NCBI RefSeq assembly: GCF_000725425.1
Contig: NZ_CP006019.1
Coordinates: 744,001-808,000, forward strand
Source: Palaeococcus pacificus DY20341
GTDB taxonomy: Archaea > Methanobacteriota_B > Thermococci > Thermococcales > Thermococcaceae
DNA: 64,000 nucleotides
Direction of reading: 5' to 3'
The position numbers were made by a program, and so were the translations under genes. The notes beneath the pieces are model-generated. The model made no database searches, was not told where the DNA came from, and saw only the letters and a program-made list of their open reading frames with translations. Below, one piece after another: positions 18,820 through 29,709 of the stretch (positions are counted from its first letter, which is position 1; each line of letters begins with the position of its first letter).

Positions 18820-19187
18820 TGTGTCTTTTTCTTTGTACATGTTTATCATTTTTATGTCAATTTAATGGCACTATTTGGAGATGTTTTATCATGAGTTTGT
18901 TAATTATCCAAGGGCTTACTCTTTTTGCAATTATTTTGTATTGTGGGGGTTGGGGGTTATTGGGTGGAGCCCCCGAACAGGGGGCCCAAAGCCCTGGTGC
19001 CAAGACGGCGGCGTCGAGGGGAGCGAGGGCAAAGCCCTCACAATGAACCCCGCCCTCCAACCAAGGGCACAACACAATGCGCTCTCGAGGAAAACCCCAA
19101 CCGGGGGAACCCTCGGGAGTAAGACAGGCCCAACACCCCAACCAAACCCCGGACGGAATGCGATTTTCACATCGCGGCCGACTCCCA
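18820..19187 (+). other. rRNA operon promoter and leader region
   Basis: No coding gene is supported here; ORFs through the GC-rich half are compositional. The AT-rich part (18820-18940) must hold the rRNA promoter, though I cannot pick one convincing TATA box (gcaattattttg near 18927-18938 is a candidate). From about 18943 the leader becomes GC-rich and forms hairpins such as gccccc/gggggc. The 5' arm of the pre-16S processing stem is at 19124-19157. Confidence 0.5.
19124..19157 (+). other. pre-16S processing stem, 5' arm
   Basis: The segment beginning ACAGGCCCAACACCCC and ending CCCCGGACGGA is complementary to 20673-20706 (beginning TCCGTCCGGGG, ending TGTTGGGCCTGT), allowing small internal loops. 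Together they enclose the 16S gene and form the stem cut at a bulge-helix-bulge by the splicing endonuclease. Confidence 0.75.
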
Positions 19188-20661
<1,474 letters not shown>

Positions 20662-20672
20662 AACGCAGGAAA

Positions 20673-20706
20673 TCCGTCCGGGGGGTTATAGGGGTGTTGG
20701 GCCTGT
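20673..20706 (+). other. pre-16S processing stem, 3' arm
   Basis: Complement of 19124-19157; lies between the 16S 3' end and tRNA-Ala. Confidence 0.75.
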
Positions 20707-20713
20707 CAATCGT

Positions 20714-20790
20714 GGGCCGGTAGCTCAGCCTGGGAGAGCGCCGGCTTTGCAAGCCGGAGGCCCCGGGTTCAAATCCCGGCCGGTCCACCA
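20714..20790 (+). tRNA. tRNA-Ala (anticodon TGC) in the rRNA spacer
   Basis: Full cloverleaf by eye: acceptor GGGCCGG/CCGGTCC, D arm GCTCAGCCTGGGAGAGC, anticodon stem CCGGC/GCCGG around TTTGCAA (anticodon TGC), T arm CCGGG-TTCAAAT-CCCGG, discriminator A, and an encoded CCA. Its place between 16S and 23S is the usual euryarchaeal arrangement, so it is released from the rRNA precursor. Confidence 0.97.
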
Positions 20791-20864
20791 CGAAGAGTGC
20801 AACTCCCGAGCAGAGCTCGGGGGTGAAGGGTCTGAGGGAGTGAATAACTCCCGCGATGAGGGCC

Positions 20865-20883
20865 GTGCACAGGCAGACTAACC
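20865..20883 (+). other. pre-23S processing stem, 5' arm
   Basis: GTGCACAGGCAGACTAACC is the perfect complement of 23989-24007; the two arms enclose the 23S gene. An inner helix (gcccagcc at 20893-20900 with ggctgggc at 23973-23980) continues the stem. Confidence 0.85.
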
Positions 20884-20960
20884 CAAAAAACTGCCCAGCC
20901 TCCATAGTAGGGGCAAGTACACTAAACCGCCTGGTGGATGGCTCGGCTCGGGGCGCCGAC

Positions 20961-20970
20961 GAAGGGCGTG
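20961..20970 (+). other. predicted target 1 of C/D sRNA 2 in 23S rRNA
   Basis: GAAGGGCGTG forms 10 uninterrupted Watson-Crick pairs with the D guide of the sRNA at 63314-63373; predicted modified base G20964. Confidence 0.55.
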
Positions 20971-21108
20971 GCAAGCTGCGATAAGCCTCGGTGAGGCGCA
21001 GGCAGCCGTCGAGCCGAGGATTCCCGAATGGGACTTCCCGCCCTTATGGGCACTCCGTAAGGAGGGGGAACGCGGGGAATTGAAACATCTTAGTACCCGC
21101 AGGAAAAG

Positions 21109-21119
21109 AAAGCAAAAGC
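21109..21119 (+). other. predicted target 2 of C/D sRNA 2 in 23S rRNA
   Basis: AAAGCAAAAGC forms 11 uninterrupted Watson-Crick pairs with the D' guide of the sRNA at 63314-63373; predicted modified base G21112. Confidence 0.6.
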
Positions 21120-22859
21120 GATGCCGTGAGTAGGGGCGACCGAAAACGGCACAGGGCAAACTGAACCCCAAGTGGAAACACTTGGGGGATGTGGTGTGGT
21201 GGGTCCTGCCTAGGATCCTCCTCGGTGAAGCTGAAGTCCGCTGGAATGCGGCGCCGGAGAGGGTGATAGCCCCGTAAGCGTAAGCCGAGTGGATCCGGCA
21301 GGATTCCTGAGTACCGTCGGTCGGATATCCGGCGGGAATCTGGGAGGCATCGGCTCCCAACCCTAAATACGTCCCGAGACCGATAGCGAACTAGTACCGT
21401 GAGGGAAAGCTGAAAAGTACCCCTGGCAGGGGGTGAAAAGAGCCTGAAACCAGGCGGTGATAGTTGGGTGCGGCTCTTAAGGAGTGAGTCTCCCTGAAGG
21501 AAAGCCTCGCGAGGGGTGAGTACGAGGGGAGAGGACCGGGGTCGCACCGTCCGTCTTGAAACACGGGGCAGGGAGTTCATCCGAGCGGCGAGGTTAAGGG
21601 GTGGAACCCCGAAGCCGTAGGGAAACCGACAGGTCCGCAGGCGTTTGCTGAGGGACGGGGTGTGAAAGCGCCTGGAGTCGCTCGGATGAGACCCGAAACC
21701 GGTCGATCTAGCCCGGGGTAGGGTGAAGTCCCTCACCAGAGGGATGGAGGCCCGTTAGGGATGCTGACGTGCAATTCGCTCCCGTGACCTCGGGCTAGGG
21801 GTGAAAGGCCAATCGAGGCCGGAGATAGCTGGTTCCCCCCGAATTATCCCGTAGGATAGCCCGGGGCGAGGTTGGTGGTGGGGTAGAGCACTGATTGGGT
21901 GTTTAGGGGGCGAAAGCCTCCGGCATCCTGTCAAACTCCGAACCCACTACCGCCGTAGACCCCCGGAGTAGGGCAACGGTGTAAGCCGTCTGCCGAAAGG
22001 GAAAGAACCCAACCTGGGGTTAAGGTCCCTAAGTGCCGGCTAAGTATGACCTAAAGGGTGTCCCTGGCCTTAGACAGCGGGGAGGTAGGCTTAGAAGCAG
22101 CCATCCTTTAAAGAGTGCGTAACAGCTCACCCGTCGAGGTCAGGGGCCCCGAAAATGGACGGGGTTCAAGCCGGCCACCGATACCCCAGCGGGCGGAGTG
22201 TTTGCTCCGTCATCGGGTAGGGGGGCGTTCCGGTGGGGTAGAAGGTGGGCCGTGAGGTCCACTGGACCCGTCGGAATTGCGGATCCTGCCGGGAGTAGCA
22301 GCATAGCCGGGTGAGAATCCCGGCCGCCGTAGGGGCAAGGGTTCCACGGCAATGTTCGTCAGCCGTGGGTTAGTCGGTCCTAACCTGGCCCGTAATTCGG
22401 TGCCGGGGAAAGGGAAACGGGTTTATAATCCCGTACCGCGGGGGTAGGTGCGGTAACGCAAGCCCGGAGGGTGACGCCTCGGGGTAGGCGGACCGGTCTT
22501 GCATGGCCGGCTAAGCGTATAAGCCCGGGGAGTACCGTAATGGTGAGAACCGGGTGAAGGCGTGATGGGCCTCCCGTTAGGGGGGTTCCGCTGATCCCTG
22601 GGGCCCGTGAAAAGCCTTCCGGGAGCGATCCTCCGCGACCGTACCAAGAACCGACACCGGTGCCCCTGGGTGAGAAGCCTAAGGCGTGTCGGGGGAAACC
22701 CAGCCGAGGGAAATCGGCAAATTGGCCCTGTAACTTCGGGAGAAGGGGTGCCTGCGGTTGTGTAAACCGCAGGTCGCAGTGACTAGGGGGGCCCGACTGT
22801 TTAGTAAAAACACAGGTCCCAGCTAGCCCGAAAGGGTTTGTACTGGGGCCGACGCCTGC

Positions 22860-22871
22860 CCAGTGCCGGTA
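22860..22871 (+). other. predicted target of C/D sRNA 1 in 23S rRNA
   Basis: CCAGTGCCGGTA pairs with the D' guide of the sRNA at 4321-4383 over 12 nt with one G-U; the predicted 2'-O-methylated base is U22864. Confidence 0.5.
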
Positions 22872-22892
22872 CGTGAAGCCCGGGTTCAACCG

Positions 22893-22947
<55 letters not shown>

Positions 22948-23314
22948 TCCTTGTCGGTTAAATGCCGACCTGCATGAATGGCGTAACGAGGTCCCCACTG
23001 TCCCCGGCTGGGGCCCGGCGAAACCACTGCCTGGCCGCGTATGCCAGGGACCTCCGGACGGAAGCGAAGACCCCATGGAGCTTTACTGCAGCCTGCCGTT
23101 GCTGTACGGCTGGGGGTGCGCAGCGTAGGCGGGAGGCGTCGAAGCCCGTCCTCTGGGGCGGGTGGAGCCGTCCATGAGACACCGCCCACCTTTAGCCGTA
23201 CAGCTAACCTCCTGTTGGGGGGACAGCGGTAGGTGGGCAGTTTGGCTGGGGCGGCACACTCCCGAAAAGGTATCGGGAGTGCCCTAAGGTCGGCTCAGGC
23301 GGGTCAGGAATCCG

Positions 23315-23350
<36 letters not shown>

Positions 23351-23557
23351 CTCGTAACAGAGGCGGGTCCAGCCGCGAAAGCGTGGCCTAACGAACCCCA
23401 GAGCCTCCCCGGTGGGGGCCTGGGATGACAGAAAAGCTACCCTGGGGATAACAGAGTCGTCTCGGGCGAGAGCCCATATCGACCCCGAGGCTTGCTACCT
23501 CGCTGTCGGCTCTTCCCATCCTGGTCCTGCAGCAGGGGCCAAGGGTGGGGGTGTTCA

Positions 23558-23608
<51 letters not shown>

Positions 23609-23734
23609 ATGCTATCCTCCGGAGGTGTTGGCCGCTTGAGGGGAAGGTGCCCTTAGTACGAGAGGAACAGGGTGCCGCGGCCTCTGGTCTGCCGGTTGTC
23701 TTGCAAGGCATAGCCGGGCAGCTACGCCGTGTCC

Positions 23735-23798
23735 GATAAGGCCTGAAGGCATCTAAGGCCGAAGCGGATAAGGCCTGAAGGCATCTAAGGCCGAAGCG
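23735..23798 (+). repeat. 32-bp perfect tandem duplication in 23S rRNA (helix 97)
   Basis: Two abutting identical units, 23735-23766 and 23767-23798, each starting GATAAGGCCTGAAGGCATCT and ending GGCCGAAGCG. Each unit folds alone as stem GGCCT/AGGCC around the conserved gaaggcatcta loop, which corresponds to helix 97 of domain VI. Other 23S rRNAs I know carry one copy. It is either a true rRNA expansion or an assembly error. Confidence 0.9.
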
Positions 23799-23988
23799 GT
23801 CCCCGAAAATAAGCGGCCGTTCCCTGGGTTGGGGTTTGGGTGACCGGCCCGTTTCCAGGGACGAGGGCGCCCGTAGAAGACGGGTTTGTTGGGGCGGGGG
23901 TGTAAGCGGGAAGGGTTTCCGACCCGTTTAGCCTGCCGTTCCCAATTGCCCGAGGTCTTGCCCTGAATTGGGGGCTGGGCGTTTGAAA

Positions 23989-24007
23989 GGTTAGTCTGCC
24001 TGTGCAC
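23989..24007 (+). other. pre-23S processing stem, 3' arm
   Basis: GGTTAGTCTGCCTGTGCAC, perfect complement of 20865-20883. Confidence 0.85.
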
Positions 24008-24088
24008 GACCCACCAAAACCCTTCCCAAAACTTCTTGCGCAATTAAAAAACTAGTTATTGTTTCTGAATGCAAAAATTAATATGAGG

Positions 24089-24583
24089 CTAGAAGTGGAT
24101 ATCCTTTTTTATAAACTCCTCTTGCATCAGTATTCCTATTCCTGTTTTCGTTCCTAGTATTTCAATCACAACCGTCCACTTTGGATTGCTTAGATTGACA
24201 ACCGCATTTAGTTCTTCCTTTATTTTTCCTCCTAGCTCGATTTCAATGTCTTTGCTTGATTTGATTTTATTTCCTCTCTTCCTGCATCTAACTGCAAAGC
24301 TGTCTCCTTCTTTTATCTTTGTTTTTGCGAGTTCAAAACCAATATTTATTATTTCATCCCTATCGCTCTTAACGAGCACGTCTAAAGGAGTAATCTTAAA
24401 AATCGCACTTGTCTCAAATTCAATTATGCGTTTCAGTGCCTCTGCTTTCTCAAGAGGAGTGAACACAATTAGGACTCCTCTCCATTTTGTGCGTTTGACT
24501 TTTGCATTTCCCAATGCCCATTCTAATTCTAGAGAAGCATCTCCTTCCCTTCCAACAGGACATGTAACTAAAAGAACTGTCAT
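24089..24583 (-). CDS. THUMP domain protein (Tan1-like)
   Basis: About 164 aa from ATG 24583, which has GGAGGG 8 nt upstream; the frame extends 12 codons further. MTVLLVTCPVGREGDASLELEWAL and the C-terminal NPKWTVVIEILGTKTGIGIL show a stand-alone THUMP RNA-binding module with its N-terminal ferredoxin-like part. The closest known kind is eukaryotic Tan1, which presents tRNA to an acetyltransferase for ac4C formation; archaeal relatives may do likewise, but no acetyltransferase is adjacent. It lies next to the rRNA operon and is divergent from the AAA+ ATPase gene. Confidence 0.75.
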   Translation of the reverse strand: MTVLLVTCPVGREGDASLELEWALGNAKVKRTKWRGVLIVFTPLEKAEALKRIIEFETSAIFKITPLDVLVKSDRDEIINIGFELAKTKIKEGDSFAVRCRKRGNKIKSSKDIEIELGGKIKEELNAVVNLSNPKWTVVIEILGTKTGIGILMQEEFIKKDIHF

Positions 24584-24644
24584 CTGCTTTCCCTCCACAA
24601 CTTTTATATCTAATCGCAACTGAACTTTTAAGGGTGGTGATTAA

Positions 24645-25859
24645 ATGGAGAACAAAGTGATGCCTCTTAAAGTTTATCAGTCTCCTTCTTATGAGATCTA
24701 TGGTATATCAAAAAACCCTTTTGCAGAGCTTGCAAGTGAAGGTATACGCGATGTGGAGAGCATACACGTTTACCAAGAAGTTGATATGAAGCTCTCTATG
24801 GCTTTATCTGAGGTTCTTGGAAACAAGACTTCGATAGCTTTTTCTATAGTCGGGCCGCTGGGAATGGGAAAGACTCAAAGACTTAAGAGCTTGGCAAAAT
24901 CGATTGAGGAAAACAATGGAAAGGCCATATATGTTAAGGTGGACACCAATGATATTCTGAAAATAACGCGCGATATATTCAACGCTTTTAAACCTCCGAA
25001 GAGCAAAACTGCTATATTTTTGGAGAATCTATCAAAAAAGCTCGGTTTTATTGATCAGCTTGAAAAAATGCTCACATCTGTTGATGAGTACAAATCCAGA
25101 GATATAGCGGAGCTTTTAACGAAAGAGATGAGTAAATATCCTCATTCTGCTCTTCTCCTTGATGAGCTTGAAAACATGCAAACTGCTAGGGAGCAGGAGA
25201 AGATACAGTTTTTTGAGATGCTAAGACACTTTATAAGCAACATGCCCCCAGGATGTATTTTTGTGTTTGCCTGTGTTCCTGAAGCTTACGAAGAGTATAC
25301 AAAGCTCTTTCCGGCCTTTTTCATGAGGCTCCACTATGAGTTTAAGCTCAGGCCTATGAGTATAGATGAAACATTTGAACTTGTTAAAAAGCGTTTAAAC
25401 GGAGTTAGAATTAGAGATACGGATGATCCTATATACCCCTTCACCGAAAAGGCCATAGAGCTAATCCACAGCCTTGGAAAGGGCAATCCAAGACAAATAT
25501 TGAGACTCCTACACTTTGTGTTGAATGAGGCAAGCAAGCACAAATTTGACCCAATTGATGACTACGTCGTTACCACAATATTGGAAGAGCCCAAGAGCCT
25601 CGAAGAGTACTTAACAAGGATTCCTGATGACTATAAGGAGCTGGTGGAGGCTATTGTCTTTAAGTTCAAAGGCGGACCAGTGAGCTACATCCAAATTGCC
25701 AAGGAAGTCAAAAAGCCTGGAATTCAGGTTTATGATCATTTGGAAGAGCTCATAAGGCTTGGATTCTTAGTCGGCGATCCAAAAGGCAACTACAAAGTCC
25801 CCGAATACGTTAGGAGATTCATGGAAAAAGAAGAGAGGGCTGGGGAGGCAGAGGAGTGA
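24645..25859 (+). CDS. AAA+ ATPase with C-terminal winged helix, function unknown
   Basis: 404 aa. Walker A GPLGMGKTQ at about residues 69-77, Walker B ALLLDELEN near 168-176, and an arginine-containing NPRQILRLLHFVLNEA sensor-2-like helix near 285. The C-terminal ~80 residues (GGPVSYIQIAKEVKKPGIQVYDHLEEL) look like a winged helix-turn-helix. This order resembles Orc1/Cdc6-type or AAA_22/STAND ATPases, but it is not a typical replication initiator and I do not name it. Start ATG 24645 follows gggtggtgat. The next gene overlaps its stop by 4 bp (GTGA), so the two are translationally coupled. Confidence 0.7.
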   Translation: MENKVMPLKVYQSPSYEIYGISKNPFAELASEGIRDVESIHVYQEVDMKLSMALSEVLGNKTSIAFSIVGPLGMGKTQRLKSLAKSIEENNGKAIYVKVDTNDILKITRDIFNAFKPPKSKTAIFLENLSKKLGFIDQLEKMLTSVDEYKSRDIAELLTKEMSKYPHSALLLDELENMQTAREQEKIQFFEMLRHFISNMPPGCIFVFACVPEAYEEYTKLFPAFFMRLHYEFKLRPMSIDETFELVKKRLNGVRIRDTDDPIYPFTEKAIELIHSLGKGNPRQILRLLHFVLNEASKHKFDPIDDYVVTTILEEPKSLEEYLTRIPDDYKELVEAIVFKFKGGPVSYIQIAKEVKKPGIQVYDHLEELIRLGFLVGDPKGNYKVPEYVRRFMEKEERAGEAEE

Positions 25860-26389
25860 ATTATGATGGGCACGTGCTAGGGGGTATTCTAACATATCCC
25901 CTGGCTGTTTTAGTGCTCTCTTTGCTAAAATTTTATGGCAACTTGCCCATTGAGATGAGCTTTATAGCAATGGCTTTAGGCTACGCCTTTTACGTATTGG
26001 GTAGCGATTTGCCTGATCTGGATCATCCGGAGGCTTTAATTCACCGCGGCTCTAAACCAATTGTGGCGGTGGCTGTGGGAAGCTCCATCTTCTTAAAAGC
26101 CCAGCAGTATGCCAACATAGCCCCTTACGAGTGGGCAAACCTCACAATAGCTTGGGGGATTGGAGCAATAGTTGCATTTGCTTCGTGGTATGCATACACT
26201 GCACTAATGCCGAGGCACAGAGGAGTTGTACATTCTTTGGCATTTGCATTCATCTATGCTATCTTAGTCTTTGTGGCCCTTGAATACGGTTTGGATCTCA
26301 AGTTTGGTGAGGCGCTTTTTGTTGGTATTGCATCTTTTTTGGGTTATACTCTCCACTTAATTTTAGATAGACACATAAAACTCTTTTAA
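25856..26389 (+). CDS. membrane-bound metal-dependent hydrolase, DUF457/YdjM-like
   Basis: 177 aa, about five hydrophobic helices. GHVLGGI near the start, LGSDLPDLDHPEAL (residues ~48-61) and HRGVVHSLAFA with LGYTLHLILDR give the spaced His and Asp residues of the YdjM/DUF457 family, thought to be membrane-embedded metal hydrolases. The substrate is unknown. The start is GTG 25856 in a GTGA overlap with the AAA+ gene stop; the ATG at 25863 is out of frame. Confidence 0.75.
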   Translation: MNYDGHVLGGILTYPLAVLVLSLLKFYGNLPIEMSFIAMALGYAFYVLGSDLPDLDHPEALIHRGSKPIVAVAVGSSIFLKAQQYANIAPYEWANLTIAWGIGAIVAFASWYAYTALMPRHRGVVHSLAFAFIYAILVFVALEYGLDLKFGEALFVGIASFLGYTLHLILDRHIKLF

Positions 26390-26473
26390 TGTCTTATTTT
26401 TGTTTTTCAACAATGTTTTAAAGTTTAAATGCTAAAAAATAATTATGCTCTGCTGATTGAATATTATACATAT

Positions 26474-26509
26474 GTGTCCCATAATGTTTTTAAATTATTT
26501 TAGGGACAC
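26474..26509. promoter_or_regulatory. inverted repeat flanking the trxB promoter
   Basis: GTGTCCC (26474-26480) and GGGACAC (26503-26509) are perfect inverted repeats on either side of the TATA-like gtttttaaatt (about 26485-26495), just upstream of the trxB ribosome binding site. It could be an operator or a 5' hairpin. Confidence 0.35.
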
Positions 26510-26529
26510 CAAAAATTGGAGGTGGTAAC

Positions 26530-27525
26530 ATGTTCAGCTTAACGGGATTGTCAACTGCTGGAAAAGATGAGAATAAAGTAAGAGATGTCCTTATTATTGG
26601 TGCAGGACCCGCGGGATACACAGCAGCAATTTATGCGGCGAGGTATGGTTTGGACGTGGATATCATAAGCAAAGACCTTGGTGGAAATATGGCTTTAACT
26701 GACTTAATAGAGAACTACCCTGGGTTCCCAGATGGTGTAAGCGGTCAGAAGCTCGCTACCTTAATGTATGAGCAGGCCAAAAAGCTGGGTGTGGATGTTA
26801 TTTTTGATGAGGTTGTTAGAATTGATCCTGCAGAGTGCCCCTACTATGAAGGGCCGTGCAAATTTGAGATCCACACCAAGAACGGTAAGATCTACAAGGC
26901 CAAGACGGTTATTATTGCGGTTGGAGCGACACCAAGGAAGCTTAGAGTTCCGGGGGAGGACAAGTTCTATGGAAGGGGTGTGAGCTACTGTGCAACATGT
27001 GATGGACCTCTCTTTAAGGGCAAAGAAGTCGTTGTGGTTGGAGGGGGCAACACCGCCCTTCAGGAGGCTATATTCCTCTATGAAATAGGTGTTAAAGTAA
27101 CTCTTGTCCACAGGAGGGAAGAGTTTAGGGCAGACAAGATACTTCAAGACCGCTTTAAGGAGAAGGGAATCCCCACAGTTCTCAACGCCGTTGTAACAGA
27201 AATTAAAGGAGATCAAAAAGTAGAGGCAGTGGTGTTAAAGAACGTCAAAACTGGAGAGATATTTGAGAAAAAGGTCGATGGAGTGTTCATCTTTATAGGT
27301 TATGAGCCGAAGACAGACTTCGTCAAACATCTCGGAATAACCGATGAGTATGGCTACATCCCTGTGGACATGCACATGAGAACCAAGGTCAGAGGCATTT
27401 TTGCAGCAGGAGACATTACAAACGTTTTCAAACAAATAGCTGTTGCCGTTGGTCAGGGAGCAATAGCCGCCAACTCGGCCAAAGAGCTCTTAGAGGAATG
27501 GCAGAATAAAATTGCCTCAGAGTAG
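26530..27525 (+). CDS. trxB: thioredoxin reductase
   Basis: 331 aa FAD/NAD(P)H flavoprotein that reduces thioredoxin-like proteins (in Thermococcales the protein disulfide oxidoreductase Pdo). GAGPAGY (24-30) binds FAD, CATC (Cys154 and Cys157) is the redox-active disulfide, and GGGNTA lies in the nucleotide-binding domain. The C-terminal GIFAAGDITN loop is conserved. The 15-20 residue N-terminal extension before the first strand matches other Thermococcales enzymes. ATG 26530 follows a strong GGAGGTGGT. In P. furiosus trxB is controlled by the redox regulator SurR; I do not see a clean GTTTN3AAAC site here. Confidence 0.93.
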   Translation: MFSLTGLSTAGKDENKVRDVLIIGAGPAGYTAAIYAARYGLDVDIISKDLGGNMALTDLIENYPGFPDGVSGQKLATLMYEQAKKLGVDVIFDEVVRIDPAECPYYEGPCKFEIHTKNGKIYKAKTVIIAVGATPRKLRVPGEDKFYGRGVSYCATCDGPLFKGKEVVVVGGGNTALQEAIFLYEIGVKVTLVHRREEFRADKILQDRFKEKGIPTVLNAVVTEIKGDQKVEAVVLKNVKTGEIFEKKVDGVFIFIGYEPKTDFVKHLGITDEYGYIPVDMHMRTKVRGIFAAGDITNVFKQIAVAVGQGAIAANSAKELLEEWQNKIASE

Positions 27526-27657
27526 CTTTATTTTCTTTTGAGTTTTGAATTACTTCACAATTTCTCTGCTTGCTTCGAAACTTTTTCGAACAAACCTGTT
27601 CTTTGATGAGCATAAAATTATATAGATATATAACGGGTTATACAGTGGTGAGCTAAG

Positions 27658-28995
27658 ATGGTAAAGAGACCTGTTGTTAAAGAGTTACCCGGTCCAAAGG
27701 CAAAGGAGATAATTGAGAAGAACTTTGAGGTTTTAGCTACAACAACTCAAGACCCAGAGGCTTTGCCTATAGTTATCGACCACGGTGAGGGAGTTCTCGT
27801 CTATGACATTGATGGGAACAGCTTCTATGACTTTGGAAGCGGCGTTGGTGTTATGAACGTCGGCCACGCGCACCCAAAAGTTGTCGAGGCTGTTAAGAGG
27901 CAGGCTGAAAAGTTTACACACTTTGCTCTAAACGACTTCTTCTATGAAAACGCCGTTGTGTTGGCACAAAAGCTAAGTGAACTTGCTCCAGGAGACTTTG
28001 CCAAGAAAGTTGCGTATCAAAACAGCGGTGCAGAGGCCAACGAGGTTATGATGAAGCTCGTGAAGTACGGCACTGGAAGAAAGAGGTTCATAGCCTTCTA
28101 CCACGCATTCCACGGAAGGACACAAGCTGTTTTGAGCTTAACAGCAAGTAAGTGGGTGCAGCAAGAGAGGTTCTTCCCAACTATGCCCGGCGTTGAGCAC
28201 ATTCCATATCCAAATCCCTACAGGAACCCATGGCACATCGATGGTTATGCTGACCCCAAGGAGCTCATAAACCGCGTTCTTGAATTCCTCGAGGACTACG
28301 TCTTCAAGCACGTTCCACCAGAAGAAGTTGGTGCTATAGTCTTTGAGCCAATCCAAGGTGAAGGCGGCTACGTCGTTCCACCAAAAGACTTCTTCAAGGA
28401 TCTCAAGAAGCTCGCTGACAAATATGGAATTCTCTTAGCTGACGATGAAGTCCAAATGGGTGTTGGTAGAACAGGTAAGTTCTGGGCTATCGAGCACTTT
28501 GGCATTGCTCCAGACACAATCCAGTTTGGTAAGGCTATAGGTGGAGGAATACCCTTAGCAGGATGTATCCACAGAGCTGATATAGCATTCGACAAGCCTG
28601 GAAGGCACGCCTCAACCTTCGGTGGAAACCCTGTTGCCATTGAAGCGGCCATTGAAGTAGTGGAGATAGTTAAAGGCCTCCTTCCACATGTCCAAGAGGT
28701 TGGCGATTACTTACACAAGAGGCTTAAGGAGCTTGAGGAGAACTACGAGGTCATCGGTGATGCAAGAGGTCTTGGACTTGCTCAAGCTGTCGAGTTCGTT
28801 AAGAACAAGGACACAAAGGAGAAGAACGCTGAAGTTAGAAACAAAGTTGTTGCGGAAGCCGCTAAGAGAGGTCTCATACTCCTCGGCTGTGGCGACAATT
28901 CCCTCAGGTTTATCCCACCATTAATCGTCACCAAGGAAGAAATCGACGTCGCCATGGAGATATTCGAGGAGTCATTAAAGGCAGCTTTGAAGTGA
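27658..28995 (+). CDS. class III PLP-dependent aminotransferase (ornithine/4-aminobutyrate type or amino-acid racemase)
   Basis: 445 aa fold-type I enzyme. [15 protein letters not shown] binds the PLP phosphate, [13 protein letters not shown] and [16 protein letters not shown] follow, and the PLP lysine is in [13 protein letters not shown]. The family in Thermococcales includes ornithine aminotransferases, 4-aminobutyrate aminotransferases and broad-substrate amino-acid racemases; sequence alone does not decide among them. The N-terminal [11 protein letters not shown] motif is shared by this archaeal group. TATA-like ttatatagatatataac lies at about 27618-27634. It stands alone, with a T-rich terminator after it. 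Confidence 0.88.
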   Translation: MVKRPVVKELPGPKAKEIIEKNFEVLATTTQDPEALPIVIDHGEGVLVYDIDGNSFYDFGSGVGVMNVGHAHPKVVEAVKRQAEKFTHFALNDFFYENAVVLAQKLSELAPGDFAKKVAYQNSGAEANEVMMKLVKYGTGRKRFIAFYHAFHGRTQAVLSLTASKWVQQERFFPTMPGVEHIPYPNPYRNPWHIDGYADPKELINRVLEFLEDYVFKHVPPEEVGAIVFEPIQGEGGYVVPPKDFFKDLKKLADKYGILLADDEVQMGVGRTGKFWAIEHFGIAPDTIQFGKAIGGGIPLAGCIHRADIAFDKPGRHASTFGGNPVAIEAAIEVVEIVKGLLPHVQEVGDYLHKRLKELEENYEVIGDARGLGLAQAVEFVKNKDTKEKNAEVRNKVVAEAAKRGLILLGCGDNSLRFIPPLIVTKEEIDVAMEIFEESLKAALK

Positions 28996-28996
28996 T

Positions 28997-29018
28997 CTCT
29001 TTTTACTCTCTCTTTTAT
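28997..29018 (+). terminator. T-rich terminator after the aminotransferase
   Basis: Repeated T-runs (ctctttttactctctctttta) right after the stop codon. Confidence 0.4.
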
Positions 29019-29060
29019 TCCCCAGCTATTCTTCAGAGGAAAGTTTTTAAGCGGATAACT

Positions 29061-29074
29061 CAAGTTTTAACTTG
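29061..29074. promoter_or_regulatory. 14-bp inverted repeat CAAGTT-N2-AACTTG
   Basis: Perfect 6-bp arms with a 2-bp centre, 15-20 bp downstream of the TATA-like agtttttaagc (29042-29052). It therefore covers the expected transcription start of the ECF S-component gene, a typical repressor position. Confidence 0.4.
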
Positions 29075-29103
29075 AATAATTTTGTAATGTGGAGGTGGTA
29101 ACT

Positions 29104-29709
29104 GTGACTGAAGAAGAGCTGATGGTTATAGCTCCTTATGTTAAATGGCTGCTGCTCCTCGTGGTGGTGCTCTACTTTGGATATGTGTTCGTTCTGAAAA
29201 AGGAGGAGTTTAAGAGCTCAAGGGTCGTCGCGGTCTCCGCAGTAATGGCTGCCCTTGTTACAGTAGCGACGATGGTAATTAGAATCCCAACACCTCAGAC
29301 CAGCGGTTACATAAACTTTGGAGATACAATGGTCATGCTTAGCGGTGTTTTGTTCGGCCCACTCGTTGGAGCTTTTGCTGGAGGATTTGGCTCTGCTCTT
29401 GCTGATGCTATAGGCTATCCTCATTGGGCCCCGTTTACCTTGGTCATCAAGGGAGTTGAAGGATGGGTGGTAGGCTACATTGCATCAAAGAGAGAGGACT
29501 TCACAACGGTGCTCCTGGCCACGATAGTGGGCGGCTTCCTAATGGTGCTGGGTTACTTCCTCGTCGAGGTCTACCTCTACGGGATTGGGGGAGCAATGGC
29601 AGAAATCCCGGGTAATACACTTCAAGCAATTACAGGAATAATAGTGGGAGGAGGAGTGGGGTACACCATAAAAAGGAGGTACCCCCAGATAGTCTCAATG
29701 GTATCCTAG
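29104..29709 (+). CDS. ECF transporter S-component (vitamin/nutrient-binding membrane protein)
   Basis: 201 aa from the GTG at 29104, 4-5 nt after GGAGGTGGT; an earlier in-frame GTG at 29089 lies before that site. Six hydrophobic helices and [35 protein letters not shown] are characteristic of substrate-binding S-components of energy-coupling factor transporters. The substrate cannot be told from sequence; no EcfA/EcfT genes are adjacent, so it would share a common energising module. Ends by overlapping the convergent encapsulin-like gene by 4 bp (29706-29709). Confidence 0.85.
   Translation: MTEEELMVIAPYVKWLLLLVVVLYFGYVFVLKKEEFKSSRVVAVSAVMAALVTVATMVIRIPTPQTSGYINFGDTMVMLSGVLFGPLVGAFAGGFGSALADAIGYPHWAPFTLVIKGVEGWVVGYIASKREDFTTVLLATIVGGFLMVLGYFLVEVYLYGIGGAMAEIPGNTLQAITGIIVGGGVGYTIKRRYPQIVSMVS

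Noticed and set aside
24008-24088. Possible 5S rRNA after 23S
   Set aside because: The 81-bp AT-rich gap is too short and shows no 5S-like sequence; 5S is probably elsewhere.
26485-26496. SurR site (GTTTN3AAAC) in the trxB promoter
   Set aside because: gtttttaaatt fits only one half-site and overlaps the TATA box, so it is not distinguishable from the promoter itself.
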